Assembly: GCF_032854445.1 (NCBI RefSeq)
Contig: NC_088301.1
Span: 28,382,402-28,446,401, forward strand
DNA: 64,000 nt
Origin: Liolophura sinensis
Taxonomy: Eukaryota > Mollusca > Polyplacophora > Chitonida > Chitonidae
Direction: 5' to 3'
A program made the position numbers and the translations under genes. The notes under the pieces were generated by a model. The model was given only the letters and a program-made list of their open reading frames with translations. It did not search any database and was not told the DNA's origin. How positions within the stretch are numbered: the stretch's first letter is position 1; each line of letters starts with the position of its first letter. This document shows, piece by piece, positions 50,191-61,115 of the stretch.

Positions 50191-53098
50191 TTGGATTTTT
50201 GCCTGGTCTTTTCGCTGATTGAAATTAGCTATACTGTAGTATGTACCATGGCGACTGGTCATTCATGTATTAAACTTTTGGCAATAAGTTCTGCCCCGTT
50301 CGGTAGCCCGCAAGATGTCAAATCTTTAGGCCAAGCCCATCCAACTGACCCAGCAACTGTTTTACTTCTAAGTCGAAGACAAACCTAATGTCTATATCTA
50401 CATGTAGAAAAACAACACCATTTGTACATAGAAATATAAGGTACTTGATACAATCTGCTCTAAAATATACAATTGAACACTGACCCACATCAATAAAGTG
50501 CCAAAAGATGCGGAATTAGACAGAGCATCGGAAGGTGTTGTAAAATAGAATATTTTTCTGATTTCCGAGGAATAAGAGCCGTGGCCAGTCACGTGATCAT
50601 GACGTCAATCAGGTTTTAAACGTCGCTTACAGCTAAAAGTATTTGTCGGAGAGCAATGCGGTTTGCACAATTCGATTTCTCATCACAAAATACGTCTAAA
50701 TAGGTTTTCTAAAGAGCATTGGAATAGTTTTTTCACTTTTAGATTTTGGCTTGGTGTCTTTGCTTTGAAATCAGCTATACTGTAGTATGTGCCATCGCCA
50801 CAGGTCATTACTATTATATGCCTTTTGGTAGCCCGCAAGAAGTGAAATCTTCAGGCCAAGCCCATCCAAGTGACCCTGCAATTGTTTCTCTTCTAAGTCA
50901 AAGAGAAACCCAAAGTCTGTGTGTACATGTACATGCAGAAAAACCACACCATTTGTATATAGAAAACACAAGGTTCTTGATACAGTCTGCTCTAAGTAGT
51001 ACAATTAAACACTGACCCACATCAATAAGGTGCAAAAAGATGCGGAATTAGGCCAGGCATCGGCAGGGGTTGAAAAACCTGCAAAGTTCTCTTGTTTCCA
51101 TGGAGTAATAGCCGTTGCTGGGCAAGTGATTATGACGCCAATCATCATTTAGACGTCGCTACAGCCAAAGTATTAGTCGGAGAGCAACGCGGTTTGCACC
51201 ATTCGATTTATCTTCACAAAATACATCGGATTAGCTTCTTTACAACAGCATTGGAACAATTTTTCCACTTTTGGAGTTTTGCCTGGTCATTTTGCTAATT
51301 GAAATCGGCTACACTGTAGTGTGTACCATGGCGACTGGTCTTTAGTATATCAAACTTTGGTTATAAGTTATGTGTCCTTCAGTAGCCCAGAAGACCTCAA
51401 ATTTTTGTTCCCAGCCCATTTAACTCATCCAGCAATTGTCTTTTTTCTAAGTCGAAGACAAACTCAATGTCTTTATCTACATGTGGAAAAACCACACCAT
51501 TTGTATATGGAAATATCAAGGTACTTGAAACAGTCTGTTCTAAAAGTAGAATTAAACAATGACCCACATTAAAAAGGTTCCAGAAGATGCGGAAGTGATC
51601 CAGGCATCGGCAGGTGTTGAAAAAATTGCAATTGTCTCTGGTTTCCAAGGAGTACGAGCCGTTTCTGGGCACGTGATTATGAGGTCAATCATGAATTAAA
51701 CGTCGCTACAGCCAAAAGTAATGGTCGGAGAGCAACGCTGTCTGCACCATTCGATTTCTGGTGACAAAATACATCGGAGTAGCCTCTTTACAACAGCATT
51801 GAGACAATTTCTTTGCTTTTGGATTTTTGCCTGGTTATTTTGCTAATTGAAATCGGCTACACTGCAGTGTGTACCATGGGGAATAAACATTACTATATTA
51901 AACTTTTGGCTATAAGTTATGTGCCCTTCGGGAGCCCAGAAGACCTCAAATCTTTGGGCCAAGCCCATTTAACTCACCCAGCAATTGTCTTACTTCTAAG
52001 TGGAAGACAAAATCAATGTATTTATCTACATATAGAAAAACCACACCATTTGTATATAGAAAACACAAAGTGCTTGATACAGCCTGCTCTAAAAAGTACA
52101 ATTGAACACTGACCTACATCAATAAGGTGGCAAAAGATGCGGAATTGTGTCAGGCATCGGCGGGTGTTGAAAAAAGTGCAAATTTCCCTGGTTTCCAAGG
52201 AGTACAAGCCGTTGCTTGGGCTCGTGATTATGACGTCAATCATCATTGAAACGTCGCTATAGCCAAAGTATTGGTCGGAGAGTAACGCGGTTTGCACCAT
52301 TTAATTTCTCGTCACAAAATACATCGGATTATAGTTCTACCAACGGCATTGGAACAATTTTTCGACTTTTGGATTTTTGCCTGGTCATTTTGCTAATTGA
52401 AATCGGTTACACTGCAGTGTGTACCATGGCGACTGGTCATTACTATATTTAACTTTTCGCTATAAGTTATGTGCCCTTCGGTAGCCCAGAAGACGTCAAA
52501 TCTTTGGGCCAAGCCCATTTAACTCAAGGAGCAATTGGCTTACTTCTAAGTCGAAGACAAACTCAATATCTTTATCTGTAGAAAAACCACACCATTTTTT
52601 ACATAGAAAACGTAATTTACTTGATACAGTCCGCTCTAAAAACTACAATTGAACACTGACCCACATTAAAAAGGTGCCAAAAGATGCGGAATTGGCCCAG
52701 GCATCGGCAGGTGTTGAAAAAATTGCAAATTTCTTTTGTTTCCGAGGAGTAAGAGCCTTTGCTGGGCACGTGAATATGACTTCAATCATTATTTAGACGT
52801 CGCTACAACCAAAAGTATTGGTCGGAGAGCCACGCCGTTTGCACCATTCGATTTGTCGTCACAAAGTACATCGGATTAGCCTCTTTACAACAGCATTGCA
52901 ACAATTTTTCCACTTTTGCTTTTTTCCTTTTTACCTATGCTAGTTGAAATCGGCTACACTGTAGTGTGTACCATAACGACTGGTCATTACTATTTTAAAT
53001 TTTTAGCTATAAGTTATGTGCCCTTCGGTAGCCCAGAAGACCTCAAATCTTTGGGCGAAGCCCATTTAACTCACCCGGTAATTGTCTTACTTCTAAGT
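50191..53098 (-). repeat. Satellite array B (about five ~545-bp units), inverted relative to array A
   Basis: Units are marked by GTACCATGGCGACTGGTC-like sequences near 50,245, 50,788, 51,325, 51,872, 52,421 and 52,968, giving a period near 545 bp. Other landmarks (CTTACTTCTAAGTCGAAGAC, CATTTGTATATAGAAAACAC, GGTCGGAGAGCAACGCGGTT) are reverse complements of array A landmarks. Short open frames recur once per unit but shift and are not supported as genes. The array is cut at 53,098 by Polinton copy 3. Confidence 0.88.
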
Positions 53099-53165
53099 AG
53101 TAGTATACACACTATAGGTTCTGGCACACTTTCCCGTGGGGCCCTCCCCAGAACAAATAGAGGCT
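53099..53165 (+). repeat. Polinton copy 3 left TIR
   Basis: The terminal AGTAGTATA, GGTTCTGGCACAC and CCTCCCCAGAACAAATAGAGG blocks match the ends of copy 2. The partner TIR is outside the window. Confidence 0.75.
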
Positions 53166-54030
53166 CCCAGCTTCTATTTCGTGTCTTAGATATAAACATA
53201 TAGCCCCCTCCCTCAGCCGGCCTGGGACATGTGTATATTGGTTTATTTACAAGTTTACATGTCTAGCCTACATACACACATTGATACGAGGCGACCTAGT
53301 TGGCATTTAACAGATAAGTCGTATGGCCTATATGTAAACCGGATGTGTTGCACAACAGGGTGATTCAGCTGATTTTCCCCTCAGGATAGGGCTTAAACTA
53401 CCGGTTTTCATGAAAAATAAATGTGGCAGTCTTTTTCAGCGTGTCTTGTTTGGTAAGATTCAGTATTTTTTGGGCGAATTGGAGATATTGTGTTTATGTG
53501 GAAAAGTCCTTCCAATTTAGCCCGTGTTTCGTGGCTCTGAGATATAGCTCAATCGGCTGACAGAGGTGTGAATGGCGCTGTATGTAAGGGGTGTATTCTT
53601 ATACTGCGTATATATCGGGATGTTTGCTAGCTCAAATCTGGATTTGGTCTCCTATATATGTAGTATATGAATACATTACCTGCATATAACGTCGGGCTCT
53701 ACGCACTTCTAAGGAATCTCTGCAACTTTCGACAGTTTCGGAGGCAGAGAGACCTTATCAAGGGGTGTTGTAGATGGCCCATTGGTGGTGAGATGTGTCA
53801 GCGCCAATTAATCCCCCTAACGGCGGGTCGCTAGCGCAAAAAATCCCGAGCCCGCCGTTAGGGTTGTGATTAATTGGTAACAGGTTGAGCTATAAACCAG
53901 GCCTTTTGCTTTTTTGGACCATGGTTCGAGCTCCACACTGGGCAGATTTTTTTCCCCCGGGGTTCTCGAGACATAGCAGGGCTTTCCTCGGATTCCAAAA
54001 CAAGTTCCCCCTAAGCACCTCCCCAGAACA
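53166..54030. other. Non-coding Polinton copy 3 segment with a long palindrome
   Basis: This ~860-bp stretch has no counterpart in copies 1 or 2 and no supportable gene. It contains a two-part inverted repeat: CCAATTAAT (53,804-53,812) with ATTAATTGG (53,869-53,877), and inside it CCCTAACGGCGGG (53,815-53,827) with CCCGCCGTTAGGG (53,851-53,863). It may be a captured host segment or a small inserted element. It ends at the CCTCCCCAGAACATCATTC motif shared with copy 2. Confidence 0.55.
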
Positions 54031-54678
54031 TCATTCGAAAAGGGTGTTTTTCAGTTCTTGCCGTGATCTATTTTTCGTGCTTTCATCGATCTCTACGGCG
54101 TCGAATGCCTTACGAGACTTGGCGCGTATCTCCTGCTTCAGATCAGAGTAGTACTTGACCTCCTGGACGATTTGTCTGAACTCTACTTCTGAAATAACAC
54201 CATCAGATAATGCCGTAGACACCTGCGTAGGGATGCTGTTAAGTTTGGCCTCAGCCAGCAGCCGTATATTGTTATATTTCTTGCGTGAAGTCGGCGGCTA
54301 ACGAATTTTCCGGCGACATTTAAGACACCGCAAGCTAAGGCCGCAGCTTCCATGGCCAAGACAGCAGGGGCAGCAATTATTGTTGTGAGTAGTCCCACGC
54401 CTGCAACCCCTAGTCCGAAACCGGCCGTAAGCATGGCTGAATCAAGGGCCTCGGTGGCCAAGACACCGCGCCGGTACTTTTTGTACAAGGCTCGACGGAG
54501 ATCTCGCTAAGATTCAAGCTGATTCTGTATTTCGATGATATACTGCAGGCGATGGGCGTGCGCCACGCTCTTCGGCGGCGCGGTCGGGGCCAAGGGGTGG
54601 TCATCCATGATCGTCGGCGCCGCGCCATCCGGCGGCAAGGGATCTTCATCCATGATCGTCGGGTACAGTCGTCCCATA
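54031..54678 (-). pseudogene. Gly/Ala-rich hydrophobic Polinton protein (copy 3)
   Basis: ATG 54,678 (MGRLYPTIMDEDP) is followed by a Pro/Arg-rich start, then a stop or shift near 54,510. A second open part (54,488-54,183, LYKKYRRGVLATEALDSAML-type) breaks again near 54,290, where about 10 nt are missing compared with copy 1. The final helix (GVISEVEFRQIVQEVKYYSD) is in a third frame. Confidence 0.63.
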
Positions 54679-54687
54679 TTGTTCGTC

Positions 54688-55548
54688 CTACGAATCAATA
54701 ACGTCGGTAAACTCTAAATTGTCCTCGGGATTACTAACACGAAGGCGGCAAAGTCTTATACCGGACTCTAAGTAGATTTCATTGAGATTGAAAATACCCC
54801 CTGGGAAGACTCGTATATCCTCGAGAGAGCTCTGGATGACTGGGTTGCCCTCTGCTGAATGCCCTGGGCTGGGTTGCCCTGGGCTGGTAATGATCATAAG
54901 TCTGAGCTCCTTTCCATCGTGCTTTTCAGGCCTCTTTAGTTTCAAGTCGGTAATTATGGAGGAACGGCGCTGAGAGGCCGTGTCAAGTATGATGATTAAG
55001 ATAAATATAGATCCAGGGTTTATTCGTAGTGTGGCCTCAAACTCGGTTTGCGCGTCAAGACGCACGGTCTCTACACCCGGCGGCGCAGTTAGTGTGAAGT
55101 AACCTCCTCCTTCCAAAGCTACAAGACAGGCGCTGGTTGGTACATACGACACGAAAGAGGTTAAGGAGTTGAACACTTTTTTCACCCAGGCCCCGGTGGT
55201 CTGGACCAACATCGGGGTCACCTTCACATCTATCAACCAATCGGGGTCGCGAACTCTGGTAAGAACAAAGCGGTCTTTAAAGCGAATTAAAGAGAGTTTT
55301 TGTTCTTCATTCACCTCAGACGGCGACCTGCGCTCTTGCTCTGCAGTGGATGAGACATCTTCAATTGAAGCAAACGTGGCAGGTTTTGCTCGCCCTCCCG
55401 TAAGCATTTTGCGGTTGTACTTGCCACTTTGAAACTGGAAGGCGTAGATTTTACCTTCCTGACCTTGAAGTTTGAACTCCGACACATCTGCCAAGTCGCT
55501 TAAAGACAGGCACGCAGACCTGGGACCGGCTGCGTCCAACATACTCAT
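54688..55548 (-). CDS. Beta-rich Polinton protein, intact 286 aa (copy 3)
   Basis: This uninterrupted frame runs from MSMLDAAGPRSACLSLSDLA to FTDVIDS. The pattern is strand-rich (KIYAFQFQ, LSLIRFKDRFVLTR, WLIDVKVTPMLVQT, YFTLTAPPG, SIFILIIIL, LRLMI). A short proline-rich QPSPGHSAEGNP insertion separates the last third. It has no cysteine pattern or transmembrane signature. I do not recognise the fold. Position between penton-like and hydrophobic genes suggests a virion component. Its ATG overlaps the penton-like stop by 4 nt. This copy defines the reading frame of its broken orthologues. Confidence 0.72.
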   Translation of the reverse strand: MSMLDAAGPRSACLSLSDLADVSEFKLQGQEGKIYAFQFQSGKYNRKMLTGGRAKPATFASIEDVSSTAEQERRSPSEVNEEQKLSLIRFKDRFVLTRVRDPDWLIDVKVTPMLVQTTGAWVKKVFNSLTSFVSYVPTSACLVALEGGGYFTLTAPPGVETVRLDAQTEFEATLRINPGSIFILIIILDTASQRRSSIITDLKLKRPEKHDGKELRLMIITSPGQPSPGHSAEGNPVIQSSLEDIRVFPGGIFNLNEIYLESGIRLCRLRVSNPEDNLEFTDVIDS

Positions 55549-56216
55549 TGTATTTCTAGGGTAGCACTGAGGTACCCTATATTCATATACTCGCCGTCTT
55601 TATCTAAAAGCGGCACGGTTAAGTGCGTTATATAGTCGGCGCTCAAGGTTTTGTAATGTGGGTTGGGAAATGAAACCGTCTTCCTGCAGTTGATCACTTC
55701 ACCAGTCACGGCGATGGCCTGAAGTAGTGTTGAACCGCCACCAAAATCTGAGGTTATTCTCACGTTTTCTGAGGTGCTCAGTTCATCTAAATGCACGAAG
55801 ACTTCTTTGTGTGGGACCAAGTTAGGTAGCTTATCACCTTCCGCAGTCTCCCCCATGATCATAATCTCGTCGGAGAACCCTAAGATGGGGGCAAGCTCTT
55901 GGAGTAGTATGTAGGCATTTTTAGGGAGGGTAAGGACTAGGTGGCCGTAGCTTCATTCATTCCCAGAGAAACCCCATGCGGGCGGAATATATCCTTGTCC
56001 AGCGTACAGACATTGTTGCAGCCCGTCGGTACTCCAACACGTTTGCTATTAAGCAAGAAGCCCACTCCGGAGGGGATATTCACCCAGGTCGGGTAGAATG
56101 TTATCTCGCGAAGGGCGGTTTTAAGGCGGCCGTCCAGGTTGTTAAGGGCATGAGGCAGCGTGTGCTGTGCCCCATTTAGAAAGCCAGTCAGTGTGATGAA
56201 GATCTTACGGAATAGC
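55545..56216 (-). pseudogene. Penton-like minor capsid protein (copy 3), frameshifted
   Basis: The N-terminal half (56,200-55,937) includes FLNGAQHTLPHALNNLDGRL and VCTLDKDIFRPHGVSLGM, but the initiating ATG of copies 1 and 2 reads AAG-ATC here. A shift near 55,940 precedes a second open part (55,862-55,545) ending YLSATLEIQ. The two parts together span the full ~220 codons. Confidence 0.6.
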
Positions 56217-56221
56217 CACGA

Positions 56222-57477
56222 ATGAACAGTGAGGCTTATAGATTCAATAGAGAGGCTACTTACAAGGCCGGGGCATTTCATAGTATCCAAACCCACGCAG
56301 AGCAGGTCACGCGATTTGACATCTACATCGATGAAAAAAAGGCCTTTCCGGTCCAGTTCACAGATGTGTTGGTCAGTACCGGCTGCCAAAGATAAGCAGC
56401 AATTCCACTGTTCAGGCCTGGAACACCAATCCTATGCAATTCTGGCAGAACCAAGTGAACATCGCGGTCTGGTGCGCAACCACGGGCTGTGGCGTATCTG
56501 CAAATGACCATCTTCTCGCCCCCGATCAACGAATAAGGGCCCTCTACACGTTCCATGTTTATTACGGAACTTGGAAGAGTTAGGCGGATCTTGGAAGAGA
56601 TAAAGGCTCCACTGCCGCAAGACAGAGCGTGGGTGACATTCGAAAACCCCATCAACAAGAGGGCCTATGAGAGGATTTGTAGGGAGTTCCACGTAGATAC
56701 TCACACAGACTGGAAGCGAAGTGGAGTGAATCACGGACTCGGAGTGGCATATTACTTTATCACGGGAATGGACTACAGCCCCATTGGTTTATTGTCGACA
56801 CATCCCAAGGATTCACCCTGTCGGGCGTAGAGCGCCTAAACGATTCCATCCAGACATACGTGTGGGCTATTTTAGGCGCCCAAGCCCAAACAAGGGCGCG
56901 TATTCTAGGCACGGGCACAGCCTTCGACGCGCAAAAACAGTTTGCCGCGAACGTTGAAGACGCTATTTCCTCTCCGATCGACCTTCCGTCTGCTATCAAA
57001 CGCTACCAGGACGTGCTACAGTATGCCGGGAGCGCTGTAGACTTTGTGTATGGCATCGGCCTATATATGGCCCCCAGCGACATGCTTCTGCAGATCGGCC
57101 ATGTGGCGAACTACAACAACAAAATCGTCGTGGCCACAGAGGACCAGAAGCTAGGCGCCAATGAGGGTGTGAACGCTAAAGTACCGCCCACTTTGCACAA
57201 GTGCGCACCTTTCCACGGGATCGTTATGCCACAAGAAAGCGTCCCACCTTCCCACGTTGATCCACAAGAAAGCGTCCCACCACCTTCCCTCGTTGAGCCA
57301 CAAGAAAGCGTCCCACCACCCACCGCGCGCGTTCAGCATGTTGCAGTTCGCCACATGGCCGATCTGCGCCGCAAAGCGGTAACCCCCAGACCAAAAGAAT
57401 CACGATGCCGAGAAGACAGCTATTGGCGTCGCTATGGTTGGTATCGGCTTACTGCTGCTGTTGACTATGCGTTAAAT
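56222..57477 (+). pseudogene. ~430-aa Polinton protein with Pro-rich repeats (copy 3)
   Basis: ATG 56,222 (MNSEAYRFNREATYKAG). It has a frameshift near 56,370 and an insertion near 56,565. The ENPINKRAYERICREFHVD junction is in frame, so the ACCCCC frameshift shared by copies 1 and 2 is absent. About 100 nt are missing near 56,795. From RLNDSIQTYVWAILGAQAQT to PQESVPPPTA it is open (56,830-57,330). An ~80-bp extra segment then displaces the membrane anchor. Confidence 0.66.
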
Positions 57478-58767
57478 ACTTGCGAACAGCTACCAGCAAT
57501 AGGCCGCCTACTGCTACGACTAGAGCCCAGACATTATCGGCAAGCCACCCAGCCGTTTTCCCGAGAAGACTCAGTAGCCAGGACACGATACTGCCAGTAA
57601 TATCCGGAATCGCAGCGGCAGCCTTCCCAGCCAGCTTGCCAAGGGCGCGTGCCAGGGACAGGAGATGCTTTTTCACCCATTCTTTAAGACCACGCCCGTC
57701 GGATGGAGGTGGCGTTGGCTGGATGCTCCCGCCGGACCCGCCAGTCAGACGCTAGCCCCAGTGTCGAGATCGCCATCCCAATTGCCGTGAGAATGGAGAC
57801 CACGGTTATTCCCTGCTCCCGGAAGAGGGTGGGGACGCGCTCCGTCAGAGTGGTATCCTTGTGTAGGATGCGATCGATCGTCTGCTTGATGCGGCATATT
57901 TGCGTGCTCAAGGCTTCGGCCGTTAAAGAGGCTGCTTCGAGGCGGGCCACCCTCTCGTCCTCGAGATTCCTTATCCGGTCTGCGATCCGACGCCTCGAGA
58001 ATTCATCAGGGGCCTCCTCCAACTTCTGTTTTTGTTTTGCGATGTCCTTATCGAGACTTGACAGCTTGGCAAGGTTATTCGCGTGTTCGCCTTCCGAGGT
58101 CTGCAGTGCCTTGTCAAGCCCCAGAAGTTCTCGCACGGGAAGAGGAGGGTCGTTTATCGTTTCAAGAGCCCGCCCGACCTCACTATCCGTCAAACTTGTT
58201 TCCATTATGTGGACAGCATCAGCGGCCTTTTTCGCTGGTTGGCTTAAATCCTTCAGCTCCATGGTATCTGCCTCGGCGGCCGCGGCACCGAGTTCTGAAC
58301 TCGCTGTCTTCAGGGCTGAGACTGCTGCCGGAGGGAATGATTTCTGTTTGCTGTTGATCATGTTGCTTTCTCCTTTCCAGCCCATAAAGCCCAGCTCCTC
58401 CGCATCCCGAACAACAGAAACCCCTCCATTCTTGGCGATTGTTGAGAGGGCTAGCGGTTTACCTTTTTTGACGTCGATGATTTCCAGATTGGGGTAGGCC
58501 GCGAGTCGCAGACGCCCTTTGACAAGCATAAACTTTTCGACTTCGTTTAAACGGAGTGGGGTAAGGTCGGGATACCAATCATCCTTCGCTATGGCTTTGT
58601 AATAATCATCCACGGCGGCCTGCGTCAGCTCTAGTTAAAAGTTTCTGGCGGTTGCACTCCGGCTTTGTTGCTCGGGCACATCATCACCTGCAGGGAGAGG
58701 GGTTTCTTCGTCGTCGTTGTTGTCCTCTCTGGCGTCGTCGAATGCCGAGTTAAGTCATAGTCTCCCA
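57449..58767 (-). pseudogene. Polinton coiled-coil and membrane protein (copy 3)
   Basis: The equivalent of the copy 1 start codon is mutated (AAG), and the next ATG is at 58,767. A shift near 58,730 precedes a long open part (58,613-57,684) with the YPNLEIIDVKKGKPLALS block and the coiled coil, ending after TAIGMAISTLGLA, where a short deletion changes frame. The hydrophobic C-terminus (57,676-57,449: ITGSIVSWLLSLLGKTAGWL plus a final helix) is intact in another frame. Confidence 0.68.
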
Positions 58768-58792
58768 TAATCCTCGTATTGAACTTTTAAGG

Positions 58793-58804
58793 TATGCCTT
58801 CAAT
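58793..58804. promoter_or_regulatory. Palindrome of the bidirectional promoter (copy 3)
   Basis: AAGGTATGCCTT just upstream of the capsid ATG (58,810) corresponds to AAGGTATACCTT in copy 1, with one substitution. It sits between the same divergent genes. Confidence 0.45.
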
Positions 58805-58809
58805 ACACA

Positions 58810-60353
58810 ATGGATATATACGGACGCAGGCTAGACCCCTTTAGAACACTCCGTAAGCCTCTCGGGGTACAAGGTGAACGGCATTCCGTGGTCGTCACCA
58901 ATACCCCGAGTACGATCGACCAGAATCAACAACCCTTGGTCCGCTTCCCCAACCTCGGCCCAAATGACGTCTTTGTGCCCGGTACCGTGCGCTTGGCCTT
59001 CACGATCACGATCAATTCATCCGACCCGAACGCCACAGTGGTCGGGAATCTCGGACGTGCAGTTGTCAAGAAAATCACGATCAGAATAAGCGGGAGAGAG
59101 ATAATGTCCATCGACGACTCTGATGTGTTCCATTGCTACGGCGACTTATGGCTGACCAAAAACGAACGGCCGAATGCGGCCTACCAAGGTATCGGCAGCG
59201 AAAACATGCTTAAACTTCGAGTCGGAGCGGAGGACGCAAGTGACGACGATGCTGGAGAAAATACCATAGCTCGCGCCTTTGGCAGCCGGTTCCACATCCC
59301 GCTAGACTTTCAGCTTCTAGAAAGCCACATGCCCTTCTACCAGAGTGCCTTGGCCGACCGACTGGAGCACGAACTGACGTTCAACGATTACAGCCGGGTC
59401 ATAAAGGCAACAGACGATGCCAACGCGACTTACACCATCGACAACATTAGCCTGGAGGACGAGAAGGTCACCAAAGAGAATCTCGCTAGACAGATCCGCA
59501 CCCAGTATGCCGGGCGCAATGGCGTCTCCATACTGTATGATCGCGTCCTCCGCCACCGAAAGTTTGTTTTTTTATTTATTTATTTGATTGGTGTTTTACG
59601 CCGTACTCAAGAATATTTCACTTATACGACGGCGGCCAGCATTATGGTGGGTGGAAACCGGGCACAGCCCGGGGGAAACTCACGACCATCCGCAGGTTGA
59701 TGCCAGAGGAGAGGAAGCCAGCATGAGCTGGACTTGAACTCACAGCGACCGCATTGATGAGAGGCTCCTAGGTCATTACGCTGCGCTAGCGCGCTAACCG
59801 ACTGAGCCGAAAGTTTGTGAAGGACAAATATGATACTCTCTGGAACATAAACCTGAACACGCCCGCCATATCAATGAATGGCATCCTCATGCTGTTCGAG
59901 GCTAAAGGAACCCCGTGGGGAAGGGGGTCGGAATTCTTCTACAACCCGAAGATTACCAAAGGAGAAGTCACAACAGAAGAAGTCCCCAATCAGCTGTACA
60001 GCCAGGGCATGCGTGAGTACCAGCAATGTGGCGAGGTCAAGAAGTTCTTCGCCAGCTCACCCCTTAAGAAGCGGGACCCCGAGGTGGCCAGTGTCGTAAA
60101 AGACTTGGGCCTGGCAAACGTGTCCCTGGATGAGTTCTTGACTTCCAAGCAAGCCTTCTGGCTTGACCTGAGGACAAGCGACGATGACGAGCTGCATGGC
60201 AGTGGGAGGCGCGTTCAGAACGCCAGCGAGGGGATTACGATACAGGTGACAAAAGAGAGAGAAGAGCCCGGAGTGTTGAAAGTATATCTGTATGTGAACA
60301 TGGACGCAAAGCTTAACATCCAGGATGGTATATTCACCATTGCGCGTTATTGA
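58810..60353 (+). pseudogene. Major capsid protein (copy 3), split by a SINE
   Basis: The frame is open from ATG 58,810 (MDIYGRRLDPFRTLRKP) through both jelly-roll regions (VRLAFTITINSSD, SIDDSDVFHCYGDLWL, FGSRFHIPLDFQLL) to RVLRHRKFV, where a SINE (59,568-59,806) interrupts it. The coding frame resumes at 59,807-59,818 (duplicated site) and continues to FWLDLRTSDDDELHGSGRR and the stop at 60,353. Apart from the SINE it is the most complete capsid gene in the window, which suggests the SINE arrived before much other decay. Confidence 0.9.
59568..59806 (-). mobile_element. tRNA-derived SINE inside the capsid gene
   Basis: Same family as 30,099-30,369. The T-rich tail is on the left (TTTTTTATTTATTTATTTG) and the tRNA-like head on the right (plus strand GCGCTAACCGACTGAGCC). 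The target duplication is CCGAAAGTTTGT at 59,556-59,567 and 59,807-59,818. It lies opposite to the capsid coding direction. Confidence 0.92.
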
Positions 60354-60640
60354 TTAAGCCCACTGCACAATTATCTGTGGGCAGACGGGATGCGGCACAA
60401 CAGTCTTCATGCTTGACCTGCTTGAGGGCCCTTTCCGCGGTTTCTTTCATCACATTGTGATCCTGTGCCCCAGTCTTGAGTATAACAAGGCCTACCGGCG
60501 ACGATGGATACTGTCTGACCCCGAGGTCTATTGTTTGGACCCTGCGGCTCCACGACTGTGTGAGAGCTTTCTACAGTTTGTTCGAGGGGAAACCCACCTT
60601 ATACATCATCGATGATTATAGCGCGTCGCAGACGATGACG
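60325..60640 (+). pseudogene. Packaging ATPase (copy 3), Walker A mutated and truncated
   Basis: The start corresponds to the copy 1 ATG, but the first codons contain a stop near 60,352. Walker A reads GQTGCGTT, with threonine replacing the catalytic lysine. LDLLEGPFRGFFHHIVILCP and the LYIIDDYS Walker B follow in two frames. The sequence then joins the downstream gene after about 100 codons, so the C-terminal third is missing. It could not hydrolyse ATP normally. Confidence 0.75.
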
Positions 60641-60662
60641 AAGAAAAAAGGCGGTACTTGCA

Positions 60663-61115
60663 GTGGGTGGGGAGGCCAAGCGATATCTGGAAAAAGACGT
60701 AACGGCCGCTGAGATCGACGCCATGAGCGACGAAGACGTTGAAAGGCTGTACTCTCGGTACGAGGCTAAGCTCGGTGCGCGGATGGTTAACGGTCTCGGA
60801 GGTATATTCTTGAGATCATATGTAAGGGCGGCCAGCTGGCTCCTACCTATCCCACCCGAGAATCGACCAATGCTGATGGCACAGCTCGCCACCGACCCAT
60901 TTGTTGAGCAGGCGAATAACAGTGCTAGCTGCTGGCTGTACTACTGCTATGGCAAGTACTTGGCTCCGGTAACCATGGCGTTCACCACAGCTGAGCACTG
61001 CTCATTTAAACGCTGCTGTCCTAGAAAGGAGTCGTATGATCCAGAGGAACATGAGTACAACGAATCCGGAAGACCAGAAGGAAGAGGAGAAGGTGACCGC
61101 GTATTCTACGAATGA
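60663..61115 (+). CDS. Uncharacterised Polinton protein downstream of the ATPase (copy 3)
   Basis: This open frame of 150 codons reads AKRYLEKDVTAAEIDAMSDE, ERLYSRYEAKLGARMVNGLG, PIPPENRPMLMAQLATDPF, then a Cys/Tyr-rich segment (SASCWLYYCYGKYLAP) and CSFKRCCP. The N-terminus is probably truncated by the ATPase-side deletion. The last ~25 codons overlap the start of the next gene. It is mainly helical, with no membrane segment. Family unknown. It is the best-preserved of the two copies present. Confidence 0.58.
   Translation: MGGEAKRYLEKDVTAAEIDAMSDEDVERLYSRYEAKLGARMVNGLGGIFLRSYVRAASWLLPIPPENRPMLMAQLATDPFVEQANNSASCWLYYCYGKYLAPVTMAFTTAEHCSFKRCCPRKESYDPEEHEYNESGRPEGRGEGDRVFYE

Noticed and set aside
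38016-53098. Inverted satellite flanks as a simple assembly fold-back error
   Set aside because: The two flanks differ at roughly a quarter of positions by eye and have different unit counts and indels, so they are not one locus read twice. A mis-join at the TIRs cannot be fully excluded without reads.
50191-53098. A gene family encoded by array B (recurrent 60-100-aa frames)
   Set aside because: The frames recur because the satellite unit recurs. Starts, stops and lengths are not preserved between units and there is no domain signal.
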